Assembly: GCA_947652605.1 (NCBI GenBank)
Contig: OX393577.1
Span: 61,342,108-61,406,107 of the forward strand
Reading direction: 5' to 3'
Length of the DNA stretch: 64,000 nucleotides
Source of the DNA: Elmis aenea
Lineage: Eukaryota; Arthropoda; Insecta; Coleoptera; Elmidae
The stretch's first letter is position 1. Every line of letters begins with the position of its first letter. Under the pieces are notes generated by a model. It had not been told where the DNA came from. It did not search any database and saw nothing but the letters and a program-made list of their open reading frames with translations. Positions 1-10,942 of the stretch are shown here, piece after piece. The position numbers were made by a program, and so were the translations under genes.

Positions 1-166
1 CTGTTCCATAGGATGTACCAACTGCGGGTTCTGGTCCGAAGAAAGGTGTGTCGCTGGCAATTTTGGCGGGGCCTTCTCGTTCCCTGGTATAATAGTGTGC
101 CCTGGGCACCATACCATCCAGACCTTTAATTTCAGCCCCTGGAATATTTTGAATAATGTTGGTGAA
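1..166 (-). CDS. Internal exon of an unrecognised host gene, cut by the window edge
   Basis: Read on the minus strand, 166 down to 1 is one open frame with protein-like composition: it begins FTNIIQNIPGAEIKGLDG, passes through VPRAHYYTRERE and PAKIASDTPFFGPEP, and is still open at base 1. The exon start is set by CTCCAG (172-167), a plausible splice acceptor; in the same frame a TGA lies about 20 bases further upstream and no ATG lies between, so this is not a first exon. It is clearly richer in GC than its AT-rich flank, as host exons in such genomes are. I do not recognise the protein. No membrane segment or known catalytic motif is visible in the 55 residues. Earlier exons should lie at higher coordinates, perhaps beyond this window. 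Fairly confident it is coding; function unknown. Confidence 0.62.
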
Positions 167-172
167 CTGGAG

Positions 173-1463
173 TGAACAATATCATTCCCTTTGATGTTCT
201 GAAGCTGCTACCCATTTTCTGTCCTATTTTAATTGAATCTTTGTTATGATTGTGTAAGTTTTTTACTGTATGCATTATGTACTCAAATCTTTAATATCGA
301 ATTAAACAAGTTTTTGGTATTGCGTTTGTGTAACCAAACTAACACATAGTAGAAATTATACTTTGCTTAAAAAGTCAATTTTTGGGTTTGCCTATCAATA
401 AAAGATTTGTTGATAGTTTTCTACGTTATAACTGGCTCAAACTTCTCACGATATGAACTCACAGAAAACAACGACAGAGGTGGAACGTCCAGGTTGAAAG
501 GAACGTATCATGGATGGAAACGTTGAGGAATGTTGGTAAAGTAAATGATCAGTATTGGAAAAGGCTGTCTAGGTGTGAAAGAAAGCTTTCCCCTTTGGAT
601 CGGTGGTTCAGAATGAACCGATTTGAAATAAACAAGTTTAACTAAAAAGTTTCTCACTGGGGCATTATTTATGCAGCATGCAAAGGTCAAATTATTTTTG
701 GTACGATGTGCCATGTTAATTTAAAAAATTACTAAACCATTAATCCCTACAACGTTGCAAAAATTAATTTGAAAATCCCGTGGAAATCTAGAGCTTTGCT
801 AACAAATTAGTTTTAAAATTGTATATAATAACGAAGGCCCATCAACAAAATTACCACTCCGATGCTAACTGTAAAGGGTCAGGTATGTAATGTGAATATG
901 CAAACGTAAATTGCAATTTGATAATGTTCGAGAAATGTAGTGCTTAGCCCCGGGGTGTTAAGAAATGCACACTAAGATATGTTAAATTTACATCTTTTAC
1001 ATGGAGATATCGTTGGGTTTAATGCATCGCGAAAGCTCTAAGGTACACTAGCTTAATTCCTTAAATTACAATTGGCGTGCAGAAACATTTAACAAATTTC
1101 GCTATTGACTTAATGACTCCAATGGCTTCCGACTTTAATATTTGATAAAGGAAAGTCTAGGTGATCACGAAACATCTCACAGTGGAGTTTCTAAACGAAT
1201 TTCCTCCGATAATGTTAACATCCTTGTTACAAGCTAAACTGCTCCAACTTTGATGGAAACTTTTTGGTATTCATATCTTTACGGTTCAGTTTTTTACAGT
1301 AATATTTATCTTACAATGAAAATATAATGCAATTGTGGTGTTTCTTTAAGTTTCAGTAACAGTCTAGTGAAAACTTGTGTGAATTTCGCTTTGTGGGCTA
1401 AAATAAGTTGCATTCATGCCTGGAAAATGCTTTTAGTAAAGTTACAACTCAAAAAAAAACAAG
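173..1463. other. Non-coding flank or intron, nothing recognised
   Basis: AT-rich sequence upstream (minus sense) of the left-edge exon. Short open frames exist, such as 508-714, but lack protein-like composition. No repeat partner was found elsewhere in the window. Confidence 0.5.
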
Positions 1464-1471
1464 GTGACAAC

Positions 1472-2328
1472 TAGGGTTTCTTTCCCGGGATCCCGGGATC
1501 CCGGGTTCCCGGGATCCCGGTCCATTTTAAGCTATTTTATATTTCCCGGGAAATGCTTTTTGTCCCGGGAATTCCCGGGATTTTAAAAAAGTGTTATTTT
1601 CGTTTATTTTGTGCTAAGATCTTTGTAATACTATCATAACTTATCAGAATTTTGTACTTAAAATATCTTTACTAACAGTAAATTATGGAAAAACTTTATT
1701 TTTATTTTAAAATAATTTTTCTCTTTTAGTATGGCGCAAAGAAGCCCGGTCTACATGACAAAGTTAATATCTTCAAAATACTTTTACAGTTTTATTCTTG
1801 TGTACCCTGATAATTCAAAGCAAAATAGCTTATAAATGAAATTTTATTGATGAGAACGATGTTTCTTTGGTGCTAGATGCTCTTAAGACAATTTCACCTA
1901 CGTCAATAGAGACTGAGAGAGCATTTTATGCAGCAAGACTTTTTCTTATAAATTAAGAAAAATACTAATTGACTGAAGCACAGATCACCTTTGTTTTCTT
2001 AAATCACATTACAAAAATTCATTGTAAAAATTATATTATTGTATTCATAAATATGAAATTGCAATATAAAGGGTATAATTCCCAAATGTATGATTCTCTC
2101 ACCAATATTATTGAATTATTTATAATAATCATGGAGCAAAATGTATTACATATATGACTTGGAGTTGTTTTTAAGTAATAAACCGTTCCCTTAATTTTTT
2201 GGGTTATTTATTTAAAAATATATTGACATAATTTATTACATCCCGGGATCCCGGGAAATCCCGGGACAAAGGCCGATTTCTTCCCGGAATCCCGGGACAA
2301 GCAAAATGGTCAAATATGAGAAACCCTA
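1472..2328. mobile_element. hAT transposon remnant with CCCGGG-rich ends
   Basis: A perfect 8-bp direct duplication, GTGACAAC, lies at 1464-1471 and 2329-2336, directly outside 10-bp inverted ends TAGGGTTTCT. An 8-bp duplication with TAGGG/CAGGG ends is the hAT pattern. Inside, near 1849-1955 (+), one frame reads SLVLDALKTISPTSIETERA followed by FYAARLFLIN and a stop. This matches the C-terminal hAT dimerisation region, whose hallmark is a (P)TS...(S/T)ER(A/V)F run. The rest of the transposase is missing, so the copy is internally deleted and not autonomous. The subterminal regions (1482-1590 and 2241-2300) carry many CCCGGG and CCCGGGATCCCGGG palindromes on both sides, probable transposase-binding repeats. 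Confidence 0.85.
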
Positions 2329-2336
2329 GTGACAAC

Positions 2337-3290
2337 AGATAGGATTGTTTAATTTTGTTCTCACTTTAATTAACACTTAATTTTCACTCAAACTTTAGCT
2401 AAAACAACAGTCTATTTTTAAAACATAAAAATACACTTTTTAATTCCATTAAATGTCGATAATTTCGTTAATATTTTGCTCTAAAATTATGAAAACATAT
2501 TTCGCACAGGATTACAAACGACTTGAATTTTGTGAAATCAATGATATATAAAATCCTTACTTTTATTAACTCAGTTTTTGAAAATGCTTGGGAAGCTTGT
2601 ATTTTATGCAATGCAATTTAAATTACAAATTTTTGCAGCAAATACTATTTTCACATAATGCACAGTAGCATAAAGTAAGACTTAAATTAATTGTCGTTCA
2701 TGACGGCAGAAATATAGTGCTGTCAACATTATAGTAATGAGCTGTTGCATTTTGATGTTGGCAATTTACTAGAAAACTGCATCTTTTGTAATGGAAAAGG
2801 TGAAACAAGGCAAAATCTAATAGTCACGAAGGTAAAAATGCAAATACCTTAAAAATACCGCTGATAAATACATCATGGATACAGCTTGCAAAAATATACC
2901 ACAGGCCTGGTTCGCTTTAAAATAGCACTATTACTGTTTCTTGAATATTTATTTATAACAATTGTTATAAGATGACAAAGTTTGCGTCTACTATAAAAGC
3001 ATCAATAATTCTATGTTGCAAATTTATACATTTTTATTAGTTGTTCACTAACGAATGCTTTACGGATATAATGAACTTATACAAGTAAAAAAACTTGCAA
3101 TGTCTTAAAATAATTTATATCTTAATCAGATTTTAAAAAAGTGTTGGCAAAAAAGTTGGTGTAAATTAAAAAAGATCGTGGTTATTTTATTTTAAAAGTA
3201 TGTATTCCATAAGATATGACAAACCCTGAAAAAGTTACATTTATTTTTATTTGGGACTTTTTTCAAGCTGTAGGTATACATTTTCTTTGT
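2337..3290. other. AT-rich spacer, nothing recognised
   Basis: No open frame, inverted repeat or repeat partner was noticed between the hAT remnant and the next transposase scrap. Confidence 0.4.
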
Positions 3291-3295
3291 TATTA

Positions 3296-3450
3296 TACAG
3301 CGTGTCAATAAAGTAACGTATACCGCTTATAATATCTAAATTATTGATTTATCGAAGACAATTTCATATTAAAAGACCATTTTTTGCACTTTTGTCTAAT
3401 GGTGTTAGGTCAGGAGATCTTGGTGGCCATTAAAAATAAGTAATATCTTT
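3296..3450 (-). pseudogene. Scrap of a Tc1/mariner-type DDE transposase
   Basis: Read on the minus strand, 3433-3395 encodes WPPRSPDLTPLD. This is the segment around the third catalytic acidic residue in many insect IS630-Tc1-mariner transposases, which usually continue with FFLWG; that continuation is lost here. The left edge has TACAGCGTGTCAATAAAG, which resembles the terminal repeat start of such elements. Only about 150 bp remain. The remnant at 52853-53640 looks related. Confidence 0.5.
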
Positions 3451-3499
3451 TGCTTATCCATGTACCATCTACTTGCACTCTTTTGTGGGTATATATCTT

Positions 3500-4010
3500 C
3501 TTCTTAATCAGGTCTTCTTGTACCTTTCGGTGTCGAGGTGTTTTCCTAGTTCTTAATCATGTTTCTCCATCTCTGTCTGTAATTGGCTAACTGTGGCACA
3601 TCTCTCCAGCTGACTCCTATTTCTTCTAGTCTGTCTTACTTCGTTTTCCATTTTTTTGGTGGTCTTTGTCTGCTTTTTTCCCCTTTAAACTTGATTTTCT
3701 GGCGTGTGTAGTAGACGTTCCAGCCATCTTAACTGGTTTGTCTCCAACTTGATCTTTCACTCCTAGATTTTTTCTGATTTTATCGTTGCTTATCTTATCA
3801 ATATGTACATAATTTTATTCTTCTTAAAAATCTCATCTCCTGCATCTGTATCCTTTGTTTTTCCATATTGCTGGTGCCCAAGTTTCTGAACTATAAGTAA
3901 GAATTGGTACGTACACTGCATAAAAAACTCGCGTCTTAGTTTCTTTTGGGATTTTCTCCATACTTATCAAGCAACTATAGTTAGTATCTAAAGAAACAAA
4001 TGTATAAATA
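3500..4010 (-). pseudogene. LINE 3' end, C-terminal part of reverse-transcriptase ORF
   Basis: The minus strand carries a frame at 4018-3833 with KTRVFYAVYVPILTYSSETW, the segment after the polymerase domain in insect endonuclease/reverse-transcriptase LINEs (usual form NAVYxPTLTYGSETW). Downstream in minus sense, decayed sequence follows the W-x-GH and RGRP-type tail, broken by stops and frameshifts. No polymerase catalytic motif remains, so this is a 5'-truncated dead copy. Clade not certain; RTE-like or a related clade. Confidence 0.65.
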
Positions 4011-4124
4011 TCCCTCAAATAATTAGGACTTAAGAACTAATAATTACTGCCGAAATTCGTGCTAATATTATTATTAAAAATTGTCCAAACATACAAAAAC
4101 TATAAATACATAAAAAAATGTAAC

Positions 4125-5195
4125 TTAGTGTGTATGTTACCGTGAAAGACCGAAATTAGTGAGTGTCAACATTAACCGGAGAATGTTATACATATATATT
4201 ATCCTGTAACCTCTTTTACCAGCGGTGTCGAGGTGATGAATTTTTCCAATCATTCCTATCTGCAGCTTTTGTCCTCGCTTGGCTCCATGTTATGTCTTTT
4301 CTTGTCTGTTCCATGTCTTCCTTGGGCGTCCGTGTCTTTTACTTTTCCCAGTTACAATTTCCTACATCATTTTTGCCGTACCCTCTTCTTTCATTCTTGG
4401 CAGATGCCCGAACCATCTAAGTTGCCTGGGTTTCGAGTTTTAACCACACTTTTAATCTTTAGATTCTTTCTTATCGTTTCACTTTTTATTTTTTCCATTC
4501 TTGTCACGCCTTTAATTTTCCTTAATATTTTCATTTCACACGCTTCTATTCTACTTTTTAGGCGATCCGATAATACCCACGACTCCCATCCATACATAAA
4601 CATGGGGGCTTACCCTTTCATAAACTCTGATTTTTGTCATTTTTCTTTTTAATTGAAAACGTTTTATATAAGGCTCCATATGTTGATACCACTTTTTTAA
4701 ACCTATTAGAGATTTCTTGTTCTATTTTTCCCGTTTCTTTCACTAGCTTTTCCATTTCTTCCACTAGCGCCCCTTAAGTATTTCAGTTGTTGTTTTGCTT
4801 GTATTTTTTTGTCCTCAGTTACTATTTATACCTTTTCTGTTTTATTTGCTATCACCATTATTTCAGTTTTGTTCAAGTTTATTTTCAAGTCATATCTTTT
4901 TAAATTATTTGCCCACGTTTCAATACAGTTTTGCAGTTCTTCTTTGCTATTTGCAAATACAGGAGAATGTTATGTTTTCATTAAAAAAAAAAGCTTTAAC
5001 TAACCTTTAACCTGACTCCCATTTAAAAAAAGCATTAACTAACCTTTAACCTGACTCCCTATTACTGACCAAATGAACGAGGATCAGGTTAAAGGTTAAT
5101 TTAAGTTGTTTTTTTTTAAATGAAAACATAACATTCACCCGAGAATATCGACATTTGCCACATTTCGGTTTTCATGGTAACATGTATACTACTAA
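4125..5195. mobile_element. Foldback element with about 65-bp diverged arms, split by a LINE
   Basis: The left arm (4125-4194) and the reverse complement of the right arm (about 5115-5195) share an ordered series of matches: TTAGT..., ATGTTACC, TGAAA, ACCGAAAT, TGTC, GAATGTTATG and TTTTCATT. Between the arms lies a short tandem duplication (about 4985-5055) of a block containing AACTAACCTTTAACCTGACT, with an inverted partner at about 5075-5100. The LINE at 4196-4970 interrupts the left arm. No coding sequence belongs to the foldback itself, so it is non-autonomous. Confidence 0.65.
4196..4970 (-). mobile_element. 5'-truncated RTE-like LINE, inserted in the foldback element
   Basis: The insertion is bracketed by GGAGAATGTTAT at about 4183-4194 and 4971-4982, a 12-bp target duplication. 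Minus-strand frames show a decayed reverse-transcriptase tail: upstream residues of the type LKINLNKTEIMVIANK (about 4900-4850), then at 4603-4391 the segment YGWESWVLSDRLKSRIEA followed by MKILRKIKGVTR. This is the post-polymerase region of insect endonuclease/reverse-transcriptase LINEs. Several stops and frameshifts break the ORF. The 3' end (left side) finishes in AT-rich repeats rather than a clean poly(A), as in RTE elements. Dead copy. Confidence 0.75.
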
Positions 5196-5199
5196 AAAG

Positions 5200-5780
5200 T
5201 TTTCAGTTGGCCTACAGTTCAATTGTTTTGGTGATTCATTGATATCTTGTGGTGGGGCTACTCGACAATCAAGTGTAAAGCTCACAGCCTGCTTCAGCAG
5301 TGAACCGCCAATTCATTTGCAATAATGCATAAGCTGGAAAGAAACATTAGGTCGAACCACCGGAATCTTTAATTATAGCGCATATTCCGACAGTTGTAGC
5401 GTACACAGTCGGCGTTGACTAATTAATTAGGTGTACAATTGAATTCCTCGATGTCTATTCAACAAAACGTAGAACATTCCTGTGGGGTCTGATCGCGATC
5501 TGTCGACGCCACGGTGAAATATGTTCAATGAAATGATACTCTCAGGTGAGAGAGAGCGGATGGGGATGATGCCCCAACATAATAATACCGTCGTTTGTTA
5601 GGCATTGTTGAGGCAGATGGGGTTATTCGTATACGCGATCGGCACCGACAGTTTACCAGACCCGGCGATGATATAATTTAACTTGATGAGACGCGTGGGA
5701 AAACACGAAAAAATTGATCACTTAAAAAGGCATCGGAGTTCATGTTTCACTGATTAATGTCCTGTGAGCTGCTGTTAATT
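5200..5780. other. Unique, more GC-rich block; possible regulatory DNA
   Basis: Complex, repeat-free sequence with several TAAT/ATTA cores and short palindromes, unlike the AT-rich flanks. No open frame of note. Conservation in relatives would be the test for an enhancer; function here is inference only. Confidence 0.25.
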
Positions 5781-7670
5781 AAGGTTAAATCAAAGTTAAG
5801 CAACGAAATGCTACTAATTATTAATTGGTAATTTGAGCTTTTGACTGCCGACAGCTTCTATAAGCAATGACCTTAAGTTAATCAAAGTCGTTCAGCAATT
5901 AAAATAGCGAAATATGGGTGTTTCAGAGCTAAACACCGATGCACATTCAGAGTGTTCTGAAAATAATGTTGCAGATGAATGATTATAATTAATAAGCTAT
6001 TTGAAATAATAATTATCTAAAAATATCGAGGAGAGCAGCTTTGTTTTAATTTGCATCATCTGCCCCGTATGATCGACACAAATAAGAATTTTTTGCTGTA
6101 GTTTGGTACAAATTAAAGTAATTACATCAGTTTTTAATATCATAACGACATCCTGTGCTTTAACTGGTATTCTTATTAACAAAGGGCAAAGCTAACTAGT
6201 TTTTATTTAATCAATCGTCTTTTTACAAAAAAAAACCGCATTTTTACACAATAAATAAAAACTTGTAGTTGATAAAGGGAACCAGAAGTAAATATAATGT
6301 AAGCAGAAATAAAATATTATATTAAGATACTAAATATAATGAGAATTATCTTGTTAAGCAATGGATATATCAACAATTTTGAAACACACGCGTTTTATTT
6401 GAGGATAAAATTAAATACCACGCTTTTACGGCTTGATAGATAGAAGGGGTCTTTCGCAAACACAGATTATCTATAAAACCTTTACTCAAAAAGTCCATTT
6501 AATTTTTATCAAAACCTCTCAAGCAGAATTGCCGATAAGTTAAGGGGAGTTAAACAGTAACGGCCACTTTAGTCACTACATTTTAGCGATAATGAAAATA
6601 TTTTGCGAAATAACTGGCTGTTTAGGAAAGTAGAATATGATTTGAAAACAAAAATGTAATTTTCGAAACAGCGGAGTACCAAAGGATAACAAAATGTAAC
6701 TGATAGAAGGAAAATATTTAAACTTAAAGTAATGAATGATTTGAAGTTTCCAAAATGGGAGACCACTAGAAGATTTATCTTATCTTAATAGATATGAAGT
6801 AGGTTAAAGGCCATAGAACAAGAAGAAATAACTACTTTTTATTTTTCTGCACAAGGAAAGCTATTTTTTCGCCTCTTACTCAACCCCAAATCAGTTAAAT
6901 TTGTCTCAATTTAACCGACTTTGTGGCTTTAAAGCTAAGCGTATTTAGAGCACCCTTAATAGGGTAATAATTATGGGATAATAAGGAATAATACTGACTA
7001 TATTTAACATTCCTTGGGAGCCACACAGCGATGTAGCAAAATTCCACAACATATCGATTGTTGCCGGCACGGCATTCTTTCGCAAACACAAGGCAATCGA
7101 CTGTATTTTTCGGGTTACATTTTTTGTATATTTGCAATAGTCGAATGTTGCTTTAACAAGTAAATACCGCAACGTAAATCCCAAAAGTCACAAGTTAAAA
7201 CGAACTTTTGTTTGATTTGTAATGTAAATATAGGGAATTGCCAACATATTGACAGAGGTCGGGCATCCAATAGCCAAGTTGAAATACGCTCAGTTCGTAC
7301 CACGTGGATGTAACCCTCGCTCGGATACAGTAGCAGTCGCGGGTTAATCAATATTGCTTAGGATTCTAGCGTAGCTTTCTACTATCACTTCCATCTTTAA
7401 TTTGGTCGCTACTAGACAGACAGCTCGATTACCGCAACTGCCGCTAGAACTGTGAAAGGGATATGGGACACCGGAACGGCGTGTCACCTGGATGAAAACC
7501 TGAAATGCCGAGGGACGCTTGCTGTATTTGTAATGGTTTTGTTTAATCTTTAACTCGTATTTATAAGTATTTTACGTACTGGCACGACATACCAACGCAG
7601 TAAAACGAAGTAGGCCTAATTATACCAGGTGTTTACAAAAAATGTTGCGTAAGAAGTTCCCTATCTTACG
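5781..7670. other. Non-coding spacer, nothing recognised
   Basis: Open frames on the minus strand near 6900-7350 overlap each other in different frames and have no recognisable motif. No repeat partner was found in the window. Confidence 0.35.
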
Positions 7671-7679
7671 GATATCCGG

Positions 7680-8115
7680 AAGATTCACCGCAAAGCAATT
7701 TTCACCTACTGCAATTCACCGAATGCAGTTCAAAGACTATCAATTCACCGCATACGCTTTTCTAACGTCGGAAATGATGAAATAACATTTGTGTACTGTG
7801 TTGAAAAACGTAGAACATATCGTGGGTTTGAAGAACAAGTAGGAGCGATGCATTTAAATTTTTGAGAATTTATCAATCGCTTGAAAAAGGAACAGAGTCT
7901 AAACGAAGATCGAATAGGGCAATACGGAGCTGCATGAAAAGTTGGAGCATTCAAATATGGAATGTTCAAATCTGGAGAATTCACCGGTAGAATCATTCAA
8001 ATCTTGAATCATTTAACTCTGGAATCACTCGATGCAGGAATCATGCAACGATGGAACCATGCAAAACGGGAATCGTTCATCGCAGGAACGCTTAGATCTG
8101 GAATCCAGAAATTAA
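7680..8115. repeat. Degenerate 16-bp tandem repeat (minisatellite)
   Basis: From about 7935 to 8112 the sequence parses into roughly ten units of 15-16 bp of the pattern TGGAATCATTCAAATC; examples are TAGAATCATTCAAATC, TTGAATCATTTAACTC and TGGAACCATGCAAAAC. A second cluster at about 7683-7760 has related units such as ATTCACCGAATGCA and ATTCACCGCATACGC. The interval 7761-7930 between them shows no clear units. An open frame crosses the array by chance. Confidence 0.7.
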
Positions 8116-8337
8116 GAATTGTTGCTGCGCTCTATATTACAACAGCCCAAGTATATTATAATTACAGAACACTTCGTTTTATTGTACAGAATAACGGGAT
8201 AGTGGTCCTTGGGTTTATAAAGAAAACTCTTTACATCAGCTATATATTTCGGATCTTTATTTGATCCTTCATCAGTAGCTATAACATAATGAACAGTGTC
8301 CTTAAAATTTAAGTTAGGAGTCTAATAAGGTATTACT

Positions 8338-8998
8338 TCTAGAAGTTGACTAAGGCTGTGTTTATTGCATAAAGAACATCAAAAGTAAATCTTTTCCAGA
8401 GTTATAGGTACGTGACACTGGCCATTTTCTTCGGAAAAATAGGGAAAAATTGAATAATAAAAGTAATTTTTGCGATCGCGTTGGCCATGAAACCGTCAGA
8501 GACAAAATCGAAATTTTTCTATTTACCAATGCCGCATCCTTTGCATGTAAATTAGTGCAAAGTTTTTGAAAAAACCTTAAACGGTTCCGGAGAAAAACGC
8601 GAAAAACGAGGAGTTTGTAAAAACGGTTTTCTCTGTGTTAAACGCTTTGCAAGTCGCATAGATTTAGTTATACCTACAGATATACAACAACTTTTCAAAT
8701 CATTGCGCTTATGTAGGGGTTTCGTTTTTGACGTTTTCCTCCGGAACCGTTCAAGATTTTTTCAAAAACTTTGCACCAATTTACTTGCAAAGGATGCGCG
8801 CATTGGCTAATAGAAAAATTTCGATTTTGACTCCGACTGTTTCATGGCCAACGCGATCGCAAAAATGATCTTTTTATACCAATTTTTCAGTTTTTTCCCT
8901 ATTTTTCCGAAGGAAATGGCCAGTGGCGCGTATAACTCCGCAAAAGATTTAGTTTTGATGTCCTTGATGCAATAAACACAGCCTTAATCAAATTCTAG
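8338..8998. mobile_element. Hairpin-forming MITE, about 285-bp arms
   Basis: The arms at 8338-8622 and 8715-8998 are inverted copies of each other. They start with CTAGAA...AAGGCTGTGTTTATTGCAT and also match at GGCCATTTTCTTCGG, GCGATCGCGTTGGCCATGAA and ACGGTTCCGGA. The spacer is about 90 bp. No coding sequence. Any transcript through it would fold into a long stem. Confidence 0.85.
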
Positions 8999-9184
8999 CG
9001 ACAACGCATCGTGACCCTCCCTTTTTAGTATTATGCACACTGTGATATCAATAAGAAGAGTTTTATGAAAAATATTCTCTTAAATAAATCATACACGAAA
9101 ATAGCAATTTAATAAAAATGGTATCTTCATTACTTGTAATCATTTCTATATTCTATTAGTGAAACCCATTTATATTAATAGGTA

Positions 9185-10942
9185 TTGTATGGGTAACTTT
9201 GTTATTATAAGAGTTACATAGTCTGTTAAATTAGCAAAGTTGGGAAAACATCAAGACGAATTTAATGCTATTTTGACATTTGATCTACACCTTCAACTTT
9301 TTGAAATATTGGAAAAAACTATAAAAAGACGATTCTTTCAAAAGTAAATAATCCATAGCCACAGAAAATCATTATTATCTACAAAGTGCAGTTTCAAATT
9401 AGATTTACTAGTAATAGTTAGTTTTTTTTTTTGATGGGTTTTCTATGTAATCTGTTTTTTTTTAAAAAGAAAAACAATGAACATATGATCTGATTATGGA
9501 AACTGACTCGAAGAGGTGTGTTCCAGTGAACGCCCTCTATAAAAAACTAAAAGAAAATTTAGAGTTTATACACTATGCACCAGGTCTAGCGGAGTTTTGC
9601 GTTTTAGTCTTCTGTAATGTTCTGTTATCTAGTAAGTTTAATGCTAACGCATTTGGATGTACCTCAAGGCGTTGAACGTACCTTGTACTGCACTGCACAA
9701 TCACGTCACTTATCGTTTGCACTTTTAGGTCTTTGTAGATGTTCTTGTTAGTTACAAACCAGGGCGCATCTACCATGGCTCGCAGCACTTTTGCCTGAAA
9801 CCTCTCGATAATGGCTATGTTGGAGTTAGATGCGGTTCCCCAGAGCTGGAGCCCGTAGGTCCATACCGGTTTAAATATGACGTTGTAAGCCAGCAATTTA
9901 TTGCGAAGGGATAGTTTCGACTGCCTCCCAAGAAGCCAGTAGTACTTACGGAATTTAGCATCAAGCTGTTTTCGCTTCTTCCAAATGTGCGTTCTCCATA
10001 TCAGACCTTTATCCAGATGCATACCTAGGTATTTCACATCATTTACCGTGGGTACGATTTGATTGTTTGTCATTACTGGTGGTGATTGGCCGTGACATTT
10101 TGTAAAGACAATGTGCGCCGACTTCGTTTCATTAATTTTAATTCGCCATTTTTGTGTCCACTGTTCTATTTGATTTATATTGTTTTGGAGTAATCTATGT
10201 GCTTCCACAGAATCTTGACTCGTTGCTAAAATTGCAGTCGTCTGCGAATGTCGAGGTAGTTACGCTTTCATCTGTTGGAAGATCTGAAGTAAATAACAGG
10301 TAAAGGGTAGGCCCAAGAACGCTGCCTTGTGGTACGCCTGCTATTATTGGGTAAAGCGTTGTTAGTTAATAGTTAGTGAAAGATCATAAATTATTATGAA
10401 ATGTAAAAAATATCTTAAATTAAACAAGTTTTATTTTTTTCCCTGGTTAATAAAGTACAGCTAGTTTATTTATGTAATGACCACTTTGATTAAATTTGAT
10501 TGTAATAACTTACCAATTTTTAAAGATAAACTAACAACCCATACATCAATGAAACAAAAAAAATATCTCATTTTAATGGACCCATAGCCAACTATGGTTG
10601 CCATTAAAAAAAAAGGCACCTATGGCTTATATCTCAAAAATCAAGTGTGCTATGACTTTGTGGATATTTTTTTTCTAATTTTACATAAAAATATCTTAAC
10701 CATCATTTCACTTTTGGGTTTTAACATAGGTAGCTATGGAATTATTTATCATTGAAAAAAAAAACTGTATGTATTAAGTCTTTTCAAAATATTTAAAAAA
10801 GTTGAAGGTGTAGGTCCAACGTCAAAATGGCATTAAATTGGTCTTGAAATTTTGCCCAACTTTGCTAATTTAACCGACTATGTAACTCTTATAATAGCAA
10901 AGTTACCCATACAACGCATGTAGATTATTGTCATCCAGTATA
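9185..10942. mobile_element. Long-TIR element, copy A, interrupted by a Jockey-like LINE
   Basis: The left arm (from 9185, TTGTATGGGTAACTTTGTTA) and the reverse complement of the right end (10914 downward) match over at least 60 bp, continuing through TATAAGAGTTACATAGT and GTTAAATTAGCAAAGTTGGG, and again at the GTTGAAGGTGTAG block. The same sequence occurs at 48333-49714. Comparison with that copy suggests the true right end lies near 10942. No transposase of its own. The LINE at 9423-10366 is a later insertion. Confidence 0.8.
9423..10366 (-). mobile_element. 5'-truncated Jockey-like LINE with target duplication
   Basis: An 11-bp duplication, TAATAGTTAGT, at 9412-9422 and 10367-10377 flanks the insertion, and a run of T (9422-9432) on the left is the poly(A) tail of a minus-strand element. 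Minus-strand translation gives reverse-transcriptase motifs in order: AGVPQGSVLGPTLYLLFTSD (about 10345-10285), then TFADD (about 10248). From 10208 to 9573 an open frame of 211 codons continues with VKYLGMHLDKGLIWRTHIWK and IFKPVWTYGLQLWGTASNSN, hallmarks of Jockey-clade ORF2. A 2-base loss directly after FADD shifts the frame, so the polymerase cannot be made in one piece. The 5' half, with the endonuclease, is absent. Confidence 0.88.

Noticed and set aside
1482..1590. CpG island of a host gene
   Set aside because: The GC comes from CCCGGG repeats inside the hAT remnant.
2545..2577. TATATAAA plus TCAGTT as a promoter
   Set aside because: Spacing is short (about 26 bases), the DNA is very AT-rich and no ORF follows.
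4163..4652. Plus-strand open frames of 85 and 139 codons
   Set aside because: Antisense shadows of the minus-strand LINE ORF.
7935..8112. CRISPR-like array
   Set aside because: Units are contiguous and degenerate with no spacers, and the genome is eukaryotic.
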